Assembly (NCBI GenBank): GCA_021841795.1
Contig: JAKCDN010000100.1
Coordinates: 1 to 9,222, forward strand
DNA: 9,222 nt
Origin: Acidobacteriota bacterium
GTDB lineage: Bacteria > Acidobacteriota > Terriglobia > Terriglobales > Acidobacteriaceae
Reading direction: 5' to 3'
Shown here: in pieces, positions 1 through 6,881 of the stretch
Layout of the letters: every line of letters starts with the position of its first letter
Numbering within the stretch: position 1 is the stretch's first letter
Translations under genes and position numbers: made by a program
Notes under the pieces: model-generated
Databases searched by the model: none
What the model saw: only the letters and a program-made list of their open reading frames with translations
Told to the model about the DNA's origin: nothing

Positions 1-354
1 TAACCGGTGCTTCATCTGGTTCATTGCGCATCAGGCCCCCGTCGCATCGCCGGACGCTGTGAAGTTGCACCGCCGCCTGCCGAAAAATTCACGAAAGCAC
101 GTAGAGCGTCGCCTGCGCGCCATGGCCCTCAGCGGCGTCGCCACCGGCTCCGCTCATGCCGTGCCTGCGTGCAGAGGATGGAGAAAATTTCACCCATGCC
201 ACGACCGCACGCTGTTTTGCCGCAGCGGTATCTCGCCGACGATCTTGCCGATCCTCCATCGCAGTTGGCGATTGCACTGAAATCCAGTAGCCTAGTGGGA
301 ACCTGTTGCGATAAGATGCCTCGATCAGGCACCAGTCATCAGGGTGCGGAGCCC
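1..354. other. Leader region upstream of the GGDEF/EAL gene, no convincing gene
   Basis: The reading frame of the downstream signalling gene stays open back to a GTG near position 7, but the peptide it would encode (Arg/Pro-rich, no recognisable domain) does not look like protein. The frame of codons typical of the downstream gene only begins around 355. Short ORFs on either strand here have no Shine-Dalgarno and no recognisable motif. The region holds a promoter-like pair at 265-293, described separately, and otherwise I see nothing in it. Confidence 0.5.
265..293 (+). promoter_or_regulatory. Candidate sigma-70 type promoter for the GGDEF/EAL gene
   Basis: A TTGGCG hexamer (265-270) is followed after exactly 17 bases by TAGCCT (288-293). 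This would start transcription near base 300, some 15 bases before the ATG at 316 and 55 bases before the ATG at 355. The -35 matches the consensus at 4 of 6 positions and the -10 at only 3 of 6, so this is a weak call made mainly from spacing and placement. If right, it rules out the upstream start codons at 7, 178 and 196. Confidence 0.3.
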
Positions 355-3300
355 ATGGGATTGGCCACTTTTTCCTTCGCGCTGAGAAATCCGCCGCAAC
401 TTCTCTCTGCTGGCGGAGAACTCGAACCGCTGCTTGGGTTTTGCCCCCACGACTTCCTTTCCAATAGCGTTCAATTCGCTGATCGCGTCCACCCTGAAGA
501 CGCTGGCATGATTGCATTCCTGTTCTCCCCGGAATGCGCCTCGCCCGCGGGAACTGTCGCTCTGCGCATGCGCCATGCCGATGGTCGCATCCGCTGTTTC
601 AAGGTGCGATACGCTCGTGAGCATGCGCACAATGGACCCGCGCATCTCCATCTGTATTTTGAAGATGCCCGCACGATCAGCGAGCCCGGCGACCTGACCC
701 TCGTCGCCAGCTTCAAGTCCCTTATCGAGCACACCAACGACGCCATCGTCCTCAAGAACTGCAATCATAAGATTCTCGCCGCCAGCCGCAGCGTCTCCGC
801 CTTCATTGAATTCGTCCGGCATCCCGATGAGATCGTCGAAAAAACCGACTACGACCTTCATCCCGAAGCCGTCGCCGACGTCCTCTACCGCCTTGAAAGC
901 AGAGCCGTGGCCGAGGGCGGGCGGGTCAACGAGTTTCAGCACTTCCGCATGAAAAACGGCTCCGAGCGATGGGTCGACAATCGCGAATACCCCATCAACG
1001 GCCCCGGCGGCGAGATCATCGGCGTTCTTGGCATCGCCCCCGACATCACCGAGTACCTCGAAGCCGTCGAGCGCCTCCGCGAAAGTGAAGCCTCCCTGCA
1101 GCAGGCCCAGCGCATCGCCGGCCTCGGCAGCTACTCCTGGAGCATTCCCGCCGGCACCTGGTCCTGCTCCCGTGTCCTCGATGAGATTCTCGGCCTCGAT
1201 CCTTCCTATCCCCACACCGTCGAGGGCTGGCGCAACTTGATCCACCCCGACGATCGTGCCGCCATGACCGCCTATCTGCAGGATGAGGTGCTCGGCCGCG
1301 GCAGCCTCTTCAACAGGGAGTACCGCATCGTCCGGCCCAGCGACGGCGAAGAGCGCTGGGTCCACGGCCGCGGCGAGCTCACCTTCGATGCCCGGCGCCT
1401 CCCCGTCAAAATGCATGGAACCATCCAGGACGTGACTGATGCCCGGCGCGCTCAGGCCGCTCTGCGCGAAAGCAGGGAACTCCTGCGCCTGTTCATCAAG
1501 CACGCTCCGGCCGCCCTCGCCATGCTCGACCGCAACCTGCGCTACCTCGCCGCCAGCGCGCGCTGGAAGCAGATGCACTCCCTCGGCGACGTTGACCTCC
1601 TCGGCCGCTCCCACTACGAGATCTTCCCCAATCTCCCTGAGAGCTGGCGCGACGAACACCGGCGCTGTCTCAACGGCGAAAACATTGAGGTCTCCGAGCG
1701 TGAGTTCGTCCGGCCCGATGCATCCGTGCAATGGATCCGCCGCGAAGTCCTTCCCTGGCGCGCCGCCGACGGCGCGATCGGCGGAATCGTCATCTTCTCC
1801 GAAGACATCACCGAGCGCAGAATCGTCGAAGATCGCCTCCGCCTCTCCGCCACCGTCTTCACCGGCGCGCGCGAGGCCATCGCCATCACCGATCCTCGCG
1901 GCACCATCCTCGATGTCAACGATGCCTTTACCCGCATTACCGGCTATTCCCGCGACGAGGCCATCGGCAGCAATCCGCGCATGCTCAAATCCGGCCTGCA
2001 GAACGATGACTTCTACAAAAACATGTGGCAATGCCTGCTGCGCGATGGAGCCTGGTCCGGCGAGCTATGGAACCGCACCAAGGACGGCGATATTTACGCT
2101 GAGATGCTCAATATCCACGCCATCCGCGACGCCGCCGGCAACGTCAAGCAATACGTCGGCCTCGCAACCGATATCACTCAGGCCAAGGAGCACGAGCAGC
2201 AGCTCGAGCTTGTCACCCACTACGATGCCCTCACCGGCCTTCCCAACCGCGCTCTCCTCGTCGAGCGCATGCGCCAGGCCATGGCGCAGGCCAGTCGCCT
2301 CGGTCTCCTCGTCGGCATCGTCTTCTTCGACCTCGACTCCTTCAAGGCCATCAACGATGTCTACGGCCACCCCTCCGGCGATGCCCTCCTCGCCGCTCTC
2401 GCCGCCCGCATGAAGCACGCCCTCCGCGATGGCGATACCCTCGCCCGCCTCGGCGGCGATGAGTTCGCCGCCATCCTCCCCGATCTGCCTCACCGCGACG
2501 CCTGCCTGCCCGTCCTCACCGCCATCCTTGATGCCGCCGCGCATCAGGTGCAGGTCGGCGAAGTCCTCCTCCATGTCACCGCCAGCGCCGGCGTCGCCTT
2601 CTATCCCCAGGACGAAGATCTCGACGCCGACCTGCTCCTCCGCCAGGCCGGTCAGGCCCTCTATGAGGCCAAGCTCGCCGGCAAAAACCGCTATTACTTC
2701 TTCGACCCCAATCATGACCTCCTCACCCGCAGCCGTCATGAGAACATCGAGCGCCTCCGGCATGCTCTCGCTGCCCACGAACTTGTCCTTCACTACCAGC
2801 CCAAGGTCAACATGCGCACCGGCGAAGTCATCGGCGCTGAGGCTCTCCTCCGCTGGCAGCATCCCGAGCGCGGCCTTCTGCCTCCCGGCCTGTTCCTGCC
2901 CGTCATTGAGGACCACCCCCTCTCCATCAGCATCGGCGAATGGGTCATCGAAAGCGCGTTGGCGCAGATGGAATACTGGCATGCCGCCGGCTTCATCCTG
3001 CCCGTCAGCGTCAATGTCAGCGCCTACGAGCTTCAGGAAGGCGATTTTGTCCAGCGGCTGCGTGCCAGGCTCGCCGCTCATCCCCGCGTGAACCCCGCGC
3101 ACCTCGAGCTTGAGGTGCTTGAAACCAGCGCCCTGCAGAATGTCGTCCTCAGCTCCCAGATCCTCGCCGCCTGCCGCGACCTCGGCGTCGTCATCAGTAT
3201 TGACGACTTCGGCACCGGCTACTCCTCGCTCACCTACCTCAAACGTCTGCCCGCCAACGCCCTCAAAATCGATCAGAGCTTCGTCCGCGACATGCTCGAT

Positions 3301-3939
3301 GAGCCTGAGAGTCTCACCATCCTCAAGGGCGTGCTCGGTCTTGCCGAGGCCTTCCGCCGCCAGGTCATCGCCGAGGGCGTCGAAACCGCCGACCACGGCC
3401 TCATGCTGCTTCAGCTCGGCTGCGATCAAGCCCAGGGTTACGGCATCGCCAAACCCATGCCCGCCTCTGAGCTTCCGGCCTGGGCCGCCGCCTGGCGTCC
3501 TGACGTCAGTTGGATCGGCGTGCCCCGCGTGCATGCTGATAATCGTGAAGTCCTCTTCGCCATCGCAGAGCACCGCGCCTGGTTCGGGCACCTCATGTCC
3601 TATCTCCAGGGCGCCAGGCCCTCGCCGCCCAACCTCGACATCGAACCCTGCAACCTGACGGCCTGGCTCGACACCCAGAAGATCGCCTCCGGCATGTCTC
3701 CTACCGTTCTCGCCGCCGAAACCATCCACGAACAGTTGCACGCCCTTGCCGCGGAGATCGTCGCCACCCACTCCAGCGGATACCGCAACGACGGCCTCGC
3801 GCTCCTCCGCCAGCTCCGTTACCTCAACGAACGCTGCCTTAAGCGTCTTGATCCCTTTACCCGCGTCTCCAACCGCAGGTCCGCGCGCAGCCTCTCCACC
3901 GGCCCCGTCACAATCTCATCGGACAGCAGCCTGGCCTGA
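355..3939 (+). CDS. PAS-array GGDEF/EAL cyclic-di-GMP protein with C-terminal CZB-like zinc-binding domain
   Basis: Soluble sensor enzyme of about 1,194 residues expected to make and degrade cyclic di-GMP; no signal peptide or membrane segment is seen. Order (numbered from ATG 355): PAS-3-like domain ~8-108; four more PAS units ~119-238, 252-365, 374-488 and 496-612, three ending in a DIT/DVT-type motif (the last in DITQAK); GGDEF ~618-780; EAL ~800-1048; CZB-like ~1066-1150. GGDEF is intact: DALTGLPNR at 624, FDLD at 658, GGDEF at 700-704, and an RxxD inhibition site (R691, D694) five residues before it. EAL keeps EALLR 829-833, N887, E923, DDFGTGYSS from 950, K971, E1007 and E1010. The tail keeps H1073, C1099, H1125 and H1129, the 3His/1Cys pattern of CZB domains. 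Start 355 is preferred because the PAS-like sequence begins at once and AGGGTG/GGAG lies just upstream; 316 or 178 are alternatives. Both activities and their signals are inferred. Confidence 0.93.
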   Translation: MGLATFSFALRNPPQLLSAGGELEPLLGFCPHDFLSNSVQFADRVHPEDAGMIAFLFSPECASPAGTVALRMRHADGRIRCFKVRYAREHAHNGPAHLHLYFEDARTISEPGDLTLVASFKSLIEHTNDAIVLKNCNHKILAASRSVSAFIEFVRHPDEIVEKTDYDLHPEAVADVLYRLESRAVAEGGRVNEFQHFRMKNGSERWVDNREYPINGPGGEIIGVLGIAPDITEYLEAVERLRESEASLQQAQRIAGLGSYSWSIPAGTWSCSRVLDEILGLDPSYPHTVEGWRNLIHPDDRAAMTAYLQDEVLGRGSLFNREYRIVRPSDGEERWVHGRGELTFDARRLPVKMHGTIQDVTDARRAQAALRESRELLRLFIKHAPAALAMLDRNLRYLAASARWKQMHSLGDVDLLGRSHYEIFPNLPESWRDEHRRCLNGENIEVSEREFVRPDASVQWIRREVLPWRAADGAIGGIVIFSEDITERRIVEDRLRLSATVFTGAREAIAITDPRGTILDVNDAFTRITGYSRDEAIGSNPRMLKSGLQNDDFYKNMWQCLLRDGAWSGELWNRTKDGDIYAEMLNIHAIRDAAGNVKQYVGLATDITQAKEHEQQLELVTHYDALTGLPNRALLVERMRQAMAQASRLGLLVGIVFFDLDSFKAINDVYGHPSGDALLAALAARMKHALRDGDTLARLGGDEFAAILPDLPHRDACLPVLTAILDAAAHQVQVGEVLLHVTASAGVAFYPQDEDLDADLLLRQAGQALYEAKLAGKNRYYFFDPNHDLLTRSRHENIERLRHALAAHELVLHYQPKVNMRTGEVIGAEALLRWQHPERGLLPPGLFLPVIEDHPLSISIGEWVIESALAQMEYWHAAGFILPVSVNVSAYELQEGDFVQRLRARLAAHPRVNPAHLELEVLETSALQNVVLSSQILAACRDLGVVISIDDFGTGYSSLTYLKRLPANALKIDQSFVRDMLDEPESLTILKGVLGLAEAFRRQVIAEGVETADHGLMLLQLGCDQAQGYGIAKPMPASELPAWAAAWRPDVSWIGVPRVHADNREVLFAIAEHRAWFGHLMSYLQGARPSPPNLDIEPCNLTAWLDTQKIASGMSPTVLAAETIHEQLHALAAEIVATHSSGYRNDGLALLRQLRYLNERCLKRLDPFTRVSNRRSARSLSTGPVTISSDSSLA

Positions 3940-4080
3940 CTGACCGCCTTCAGCCGCCTCGCGCCTCCCCGGCATCCTCGATTCCGCTCTTTGCCCGACC
4001 AATACCGCCGCGCGGCCTCTGCTTCCGCAAATGGCCGCCTTGCGTATCTTCAGATTGTCAGCAGGCAGTTTGAGTGCGCG
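3940..4080. other. Convergent intergenic spacer
   Basis: A 141-base gap between the stop of the GGDEF/EAL gene and the stop of the universal stress gene. The only pairing I see is a 6-bp GCGGCC/GGCCGC pair (4012-4017 with 4033-4038) around a 15-base loop, with no T-tract on either side. It could be a weak bidirectional terminator but is not convincing. Confidence 0.25.
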
Positions 4081-5025
4081 TTACAGATGCGCCCCCGCCA
4101 TCGCCGTCACTGCCTCGTTCGGCATCGTCTGCGGCTCCCGCAGCGTCAGCACCGGGCAGCGCGCATGGGCCAGAACCCGGTAGACCGTGCGGTCCCGCGT
4201 CAGGTTCTCAAAGGCCGAGCGGTGCGTCGCGCCCAGAACGATTAGGTTCGCCTTGCGCTCCGCTGCTACCGCAAGAATCTCGATCGACGGATTCCCGTGC
4301 ACCACCAGCGGCTCAACCTCCGTGCTGCAGTCCGCTCCCGCCTGCGCCGCCAGAATCCGCAGCTCCAGCCGTGTCGATGACGTCATTCCGTCCGCATTCC
4401 CCTTGCGTTCCATCTCCGCCAGCGGCGGCAGCACATGCAGCATCACCAGCTTCGCTTTCTGTGCCGCTGCCGTCTGGCAGGCAAGCGCCGCGCTCGGGCG
4501 AGAGGTCTCTCGCAGCGTGGTGGCATGCAGGACGATACCTTCTTCGCCCCTCTCCACCGGGAGATGAGCCTCGGGCCCCACGGTAATGACCGGGAGGTTC
4601 ACCGAGCGCAGCACTTGCTCTGCCACCGAGCCGATCAGCAACTTTCCCAGCTTGCTCCGGCTTCGGGTTCCGAGCAGCAGTCGGTCCGCATGGAATTGGC
4701 GGATTGCGGCCCCGATCTGCTGCGTGGGGTGGCCTTCGCGCACCACCGGTTCGCACCGTATCCCCAGACGCTGTGCCGTCTCGCACCACCCATGCATCGT
4801 GTGCTCGGCAATCTCCACCGCGCCCGCCGTGTCGTAGTACGGCATGCCCGCAGCGTCCGCGGTGAACATCGCAGTGGACGCAAGCACGTGCAGTAGGATG
4901 ATGTGCGCTCCCGTGTGGCCTGCCTGGTCGAGCGCGAATGGCATGAGATGGTCCAGATCGCTCAGGTCGCTTGCAACCAGAATCGTCTCAGGATGCGTCC
5001 AGCGGTAGGTGTCGGTGACCCGCAT
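4081..5025 (-). CDS. Tandem-domain universal stress protein
   Basis: A 314-residue cytoplasmic protein made of two UspA-type folds, the usual size for a double Usp. Domain 1 (~13-150) starts with a beta strand ending in Asp (ILVASD, 15-20) and keeps much of the nucleotide loop: G119, S122 where the family has Gly, and the G132-S133 pair before a helix and the LPVITVG strand. Domain 2 (~161-297) has the same strand order but lacks the initial Asp and the loop Gly-Ser: G265 and H268 are followed by D278-R279. If ATP is bound, only domain 1 is likely to bind it; domain 2 may serve dimerisation. A Shine-Dalgarno GAGGTG sits 6 bases before the ATG, which fixes the start. It is transcribed away from the secreted hydrolase across a spacer holding a CRP-like site. 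Usp proteins support survival of starvation, oxygen limitation and other stress, but the partner here is unknown. Confidence 0.9.
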   Translation of the reverse strand: MRVTDTYRWTHPETILVASDLSDLDHLMPFALDQAGHTGAHIILLHVLASTAMFTADAAGMPYYDTAGAVEIAEHTMHGWCETAQRLGIRCEPVVREGHPTQQIGAAIRQFHADRLLLGTRSRSKLGKLLIGSVAEQVLRSVNLPVITVGPEAHLPVERGEEGIVLHATTLRETSRPSAALACQTAAAQKAKLVMLHVLPPLAEMERKGNADGMTSSTRLELRILAAQAGADCSTEVEPLVVHGNPSIEILAVAAERKANLIVLGATHRSAFENLTRDRTVYRVLAHARCPVLTLREPQTMPNEAVTAMAGAHL

Positions 5026-5092
5026 GGCTTACACCTCATACCCGAAAGCTTGGCACCGCCCGATACGCCGGGATGTGCCTGCGAGCACTCTA

Positions 5093-5114
5093 AAAAGTGA
5101 TATGGATCACATTC
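5093..5114. promoter_or_regulatory. CRP/FNR-family binding site candidate between usp and the hydrolase
   Basis: The core GTGATATGGATCAC (5097-5110) is a perfect 5-bp inverted repeat with a 4-base centre. The 22-base window 5093-5114 matches the published E. coli CRP consensus at 18 of 22 positions, including both GTGA and TCAC half-sites with the correct 6-base spacing. FNR-type sites would have TTGAT/ATCAA, so a CRP-like regulator fits better. The centre is about 78 bases upstream of the universal stress ATG and about 183 bases upstream of the hydrolase ATG, so the usp promoter is the likelier target. No strong -10 is visible; TATCGG on the - strand (5060-5065) is the best I see. The regulator is not encoded in this window. 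Confidence 0.55.
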
Positions 5115-5210
5115 TGTAGGCCGGTCCCAATCCCGCCCCCCTGTCCAATCCTGCGGCGTGCCGTAGATCCGGCCGCTGCCTGCCCCTGGTTTGCCATCGT
5201 ATGGCCCCGC

Positions 5211-5225
5211 CTGCGATCATCGCAG
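5211..5225. promoter_or_regulatory. 15-base palindrome in the hydrolase leader, possible operator
   Basis: CTGCGAT and ATCGCAG are perfect inverted arms around a single C. The site lies 61 bases before the hydrolase ATG. It could be an operator for a dimeric repressor or activator, but no matching regulator is encoded nearby and I recognise no family consensus. In GC-rich DNA a 7-bp arm palindrome can occur by chance. Confidence 0.3.
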
Positions 5226-5286
5226 CGCGGATTTGCGCCCGCTCCACCCGGCCCGCAATCCAATTCCACCCTCGGAGTTCCCTCTG

Positions 5287-6240
5287 ATGGATAAGAAACT
5301 CCTCTTCGTCGCCGCCGCCGCTCTGGGAGCTGCCGGTGCTGGCGCGCAGGTGCCGCCCGCACCCTCTGGCTGGACCCCTCCCCCAGGACTCCTCACCATG
5401 CCCATCTGGCCGGGAACTCCGCCCGACGCCAGAGCCGGCCTTCCGCCGGAAACCAACATCAACGCCGCCGGAACCAAGACCATGGCCGGCCGCCCCTACA
5501 TCCGCCTTGCCAACGTCTCCAACCCCACCCTTACCGTCTATCCCGCCAAAGGCACAAACACGGGCGCAGCCGTCGTCGTCTTTCCCGGAGGCGGCTATCA
5601 GATTCTCTCCATGGATCTTGAAGGCACTGAGGTCTGCGACTGGCTCAGCGGCATAGGCATCAACTGCGTCCTCCTCAAGTACCGCGTCCCCGACAGCGGA
5701 CCCTATCCCAAGTCTCCTGAGGCGCTCGAGGACGCACAGCGCGCTCTCGGTATCGTGCGCCTGCACGCCGCAGACTGGGGCATCGATCCGCACCGCGTGG
5801 GCGTCCTCGGCTTCTCCGCCGGCGGCTACCTCTCCGCCGCCGTCAGCAATCTCTACGAAAAGCGCCTCTACGCTCTCATCGACGCCGCCGACCAGCAGAG
5901 CTGCCGTCCGGACTTTGCCGTCGTTCTCTATCCCGGCTATCTCGCCATCTCTACCCAGCACTTCGCCCCCAATCCCGCCATCCAGCCCAGCGCAAACACT
6001 CCGCCCACCTTCCTTCTCCAGGCTGAGGACGATCCCGTGCACGTCGAGAACGCCGTCACCTACTTCATGGAGATCAAGAACGCCGGGGTGCCTGCCGAGC
6101 TGCACGTCTACGCCGAGGGCGGTCACGGCTACGGCCTTCGTCCCAGAGATCTGCCCATCATGGGCTGGCCCAGTCTCGTCGAAACCTGGCTCCGCACCAT
6201 CAAGATCCTCCCCGCCGCCCCGAGCCCGCTCCAGCGATAA
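5287..6240 (+). CDS. Secreted alpha/beta hydrolase (esterase, acetylxylan-esterase-like)
   Basis: A 317-residue serine hydrolase expected to be exported. The start at 5287 is chosen because it gives a textbook signal peptide (MDKK, a hydrophobic Leu/Ala-rich stretch to about residue 19, AGA before a Gln-Val-Pro start of the mature chain) and because GGAG (5274-5277) lies 9 bases upstream; the frame stays open further upstream but without these. Visible catalytic parts: oxyanion loop PGGGY at 100-104, nucleophile elbow GFSAGG with Ser177, acid in AEDDPVH (Asp249, or Asp248) and His280 in GGHGYG. The sequence between the elbow and the oxyanion loop resembles the esterases often labelled acetylxylan esterase or, wrongly, endo-xylanase in Acidobacteriota and Bacteroidota. 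Substrate therefore may be acetylated or feruloylated plant polysaccharide, but this is inference; no glycoside hydrolase gene is next to it. It stands alone and is followed by a strong hairpin. Confidence 0.88.
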   Translation: MDKKLLFVAAAALGAAGAGAQVPPAPSGWTPPPGLLTMPIWPGTPPDARAGLPPETNINAAGTKTMAGRPYIRLANVSNPTLTVYPAKGTNTGAAVVVFPGGGYQILSMDLEGTEVCDWLSGIGINCVLLKYRVPDSGPYPKSPEALEDAQRALGIVRLHAADWGIDPHRVGVLGFSAGGYLSAAVSNLYEKRLYALIDAADQQSCRPDFAVVLYPGYLAISTQHFAPNPAIQPSANTPPTFLLQAEDDPVHVENAVTYFMEIKNAGVPAELHVYAEGGHGYGLRPRDLPIMGWPSLVETWLRTIKILPAAPSPLQR

Positions 6241-6246
6241 TTCGCC

Positions 6247-6284
6247 CAGCCGGCCGCCGCCAGACGTCCGGCGGCGGCCGGCTG
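6247..6284 (+). terminator. Strong GC hairpin just after the hydrolase stop
   Basis: A perfect 15-bp stem (CAGCCGGCCGCCGCC at 6247-6261 with its complement at 6270-6284) closes an 8-base loop and begins 7 bases after the hydrolase stop codon. No T-run follows on either strand, so it is not a classic intrinsic terminator. It may end transcription with Rho, block 3' exonucleases, or act on transcripts from both directions. Confidence 0.6.
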
Positions 6285-6599
6285 TACGGCAGCGACATAG
6301 GACAAATAATCGCAAGCTGCGACGACTCGTATGCCCGGTTCACGTTTTGCTGAAATGCCGGCCGCACGCCACGAGCATTACCGCGCTTTCAGGCTGCCCG
6401 CTGCGGGTTCCGGCTCTTGGCCCCGGTCAGCCGAACGTTTGCATAAGCCCTTGCCCCGCCCTTGGTTGAGAGGAAGCTAACTAGCTTGGAATGAAGTTCT
6501 TGTGCTGGATATCGGTCGTTTCCAGCAGCTTCAGGCGGAAGCCGGAAAGGACTGACAAAGAGAAATAGGATTTTCTAGATAATTGACTTTAATAGGACT
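6285..6599. other. 315-base gap without a convincing gene
   Basis: This stretch lies between the hydrolase hairpin and the 3' end of the tRNA-Leu gene. The longest candidate I can read, a 49-codon + strand frame from 6331 to 6480, has no ribosome binding site and no recognisable sequence; a 25-codon frame from 6491 is equally weak. The part next to the tRNA (about 6556-6599) is clearly AT-richer than its surroundings and holds a short direct repeat, AATAGGA at 6565 and 6591. No clear tRNA terminator is visible. It may hold degenerated sequence. Confidence 0.4.
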
Positions 6600-6686
6600 T
6601 GGTGCCGAAGAAGGGACTCGAACCCCCACACCCTTGCGAGTACATGGACCTGAACCATGCGCGTCTGCCAATTCCGCCACTTCGGC
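6600..6686 (-). tRNA. tRNA-Leu, anticodon CAG
   Basis: An 87-base class II tRNA including a genomically encoded CCA (6600-6602 on the complement). The acceptor stem pairs GCCGAAG (6680-6686) with CTTCGGC (6604-6610), with discriminator A at 6603 as expected for leucine. The anticodon stem CATGG/CCATG closes the seven-base loop TTCAGGT, giving anticodon CAG (6650-6652), which reads CUG codons. The T loop is TTCGAGT, with two G-U pairs in its stem, and the long variable arm forms a 4-bp ACTC/GGGT stem with a GCAA loop. The D arm (GTGGCGGAATTGGCAGACGC) is typical of bacterial tRNA-Leu. Confidence 0.97.
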
Positions 6687-6696
6687 ACGGAGAGAA

Positions 6697-6717
6697 CTTA
6701 AGTGCGTCGCACTTGAG
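6697..6717. promoter_or_regulatory. 21-base imperfect palindrome just upstream of tRNA-Leu
   Basis: CTTAAGTGCG (6697-6706) and CGCACTTGAG (6708-6717) are inverted arms with one mismatch around a single T. The inner 7 bp are perfect. It lies 10 bases before the mature 5' end of the tRNA, so it would sit near the transcription start or in the 5' leader. It may be a binding site or a hairpin in the precursor; no family is recognised. Confidence 0.35.
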
Positions 6718-6732
6718 CAAGCAGTAATTCTG

Positions 6733-6761
6733 AGTCTCGCAAATGCCGCTCGCTGTGTCAA
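6733..6761 (-). promoter_or_regulatory. Weak promoter candidate for tRNA-Leu
   Basis: A perfect TTGACA -35 is read on the - strand at 6761-6756. The hexamer 17 bases downstream is GAGACT (6738-6733), which matches only 3 of 6 consensus bases. Placement about 47-75 bases upstream of the tRNA is plausible, but only the -35 is good. Confidence 0.3.
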
Positions 6762-6815
6762 ATTCCGCACGCCAATTCAACGAGTTACAGCTTTGAAAAG
6801 GCGTTCCGTTCAAAA

Positions 6816-6861
6816 GGCTGTGCCGGCACGGTGGCAGCCACACCACTTCGCCGTGCCGGCA
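6816..6861 (-). terminator. Intrinsic terminator-like hairpin downstream of osmC
   Basis: TGCCGGCACGG (6821-6831) and CCGTGCCGGCA (6851-6861) form a perfect 11-bp GC-rich stem with a 19-base loop. Read on the - strand, the stem is followed by CAGCC and then TTTT, starting 20 bases after the osmC stop codon. The long loop and short T-run make it less than ideal, but position and strand fit termination of osmC before tRNA-Leu. Confidence 0.6.
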
Positions 6862-6881
6862 GGACCGGAGACCCGGTGCGC

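Noticed and set aside
325..2031. Long - strand ORF (568 codons) opposite the PAS part of the GGDEF/EAL gene
   Set aside because: Its sequence is an Asp/Gly/Ala/Val-rich mirror of the C-ending codons on the other strand, with no domain; the + strand frame has clear PAS, GGDEF and EAL motifs.
1439..2413. + strand 324-codon ORF inside the signalling gene
   Set aside because: Ser/Pro/Ala-rich out-of-frame shadow of the GGDEF/EAL gene.
2065..3771. A second - strand ORF, also 568 codons, opposite the GGDEF/EAL domains
   Set aside because: Same antisense composition artefact; equal length to the other is coincidence as the two sequences are unrelated and have no motif.
4074..4896. Several + strand ORFs opposite the universal stress gene
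   Set aside because: Ser/Pro/Arg-rich shadows; the - strand frame shows two Usp domains and a good Shine-Dalgarno.
5107..6315. - strand 402-codon ORF opposite the secreted hydrolase
   Set aside because: Gly/Asp/Val-rich antisense artefact; the + strand frame has a signal peptide and catalytic triad.
6331..6480. 49-codon + strand ORF in the gap before tRNA-Leu
   Set aside because: No ribosome site, no recognisable sequence and no neighbour logic; listed only as part of the gap description.
6560..6600. AT-rich stretch next to the tRNA as a possible attachment site or + strand promoter
   Set aside because: The short repeated AATAGGA and a TTGACT-like hexamer are too short to support either, and no gene begins downstream on the + strand.
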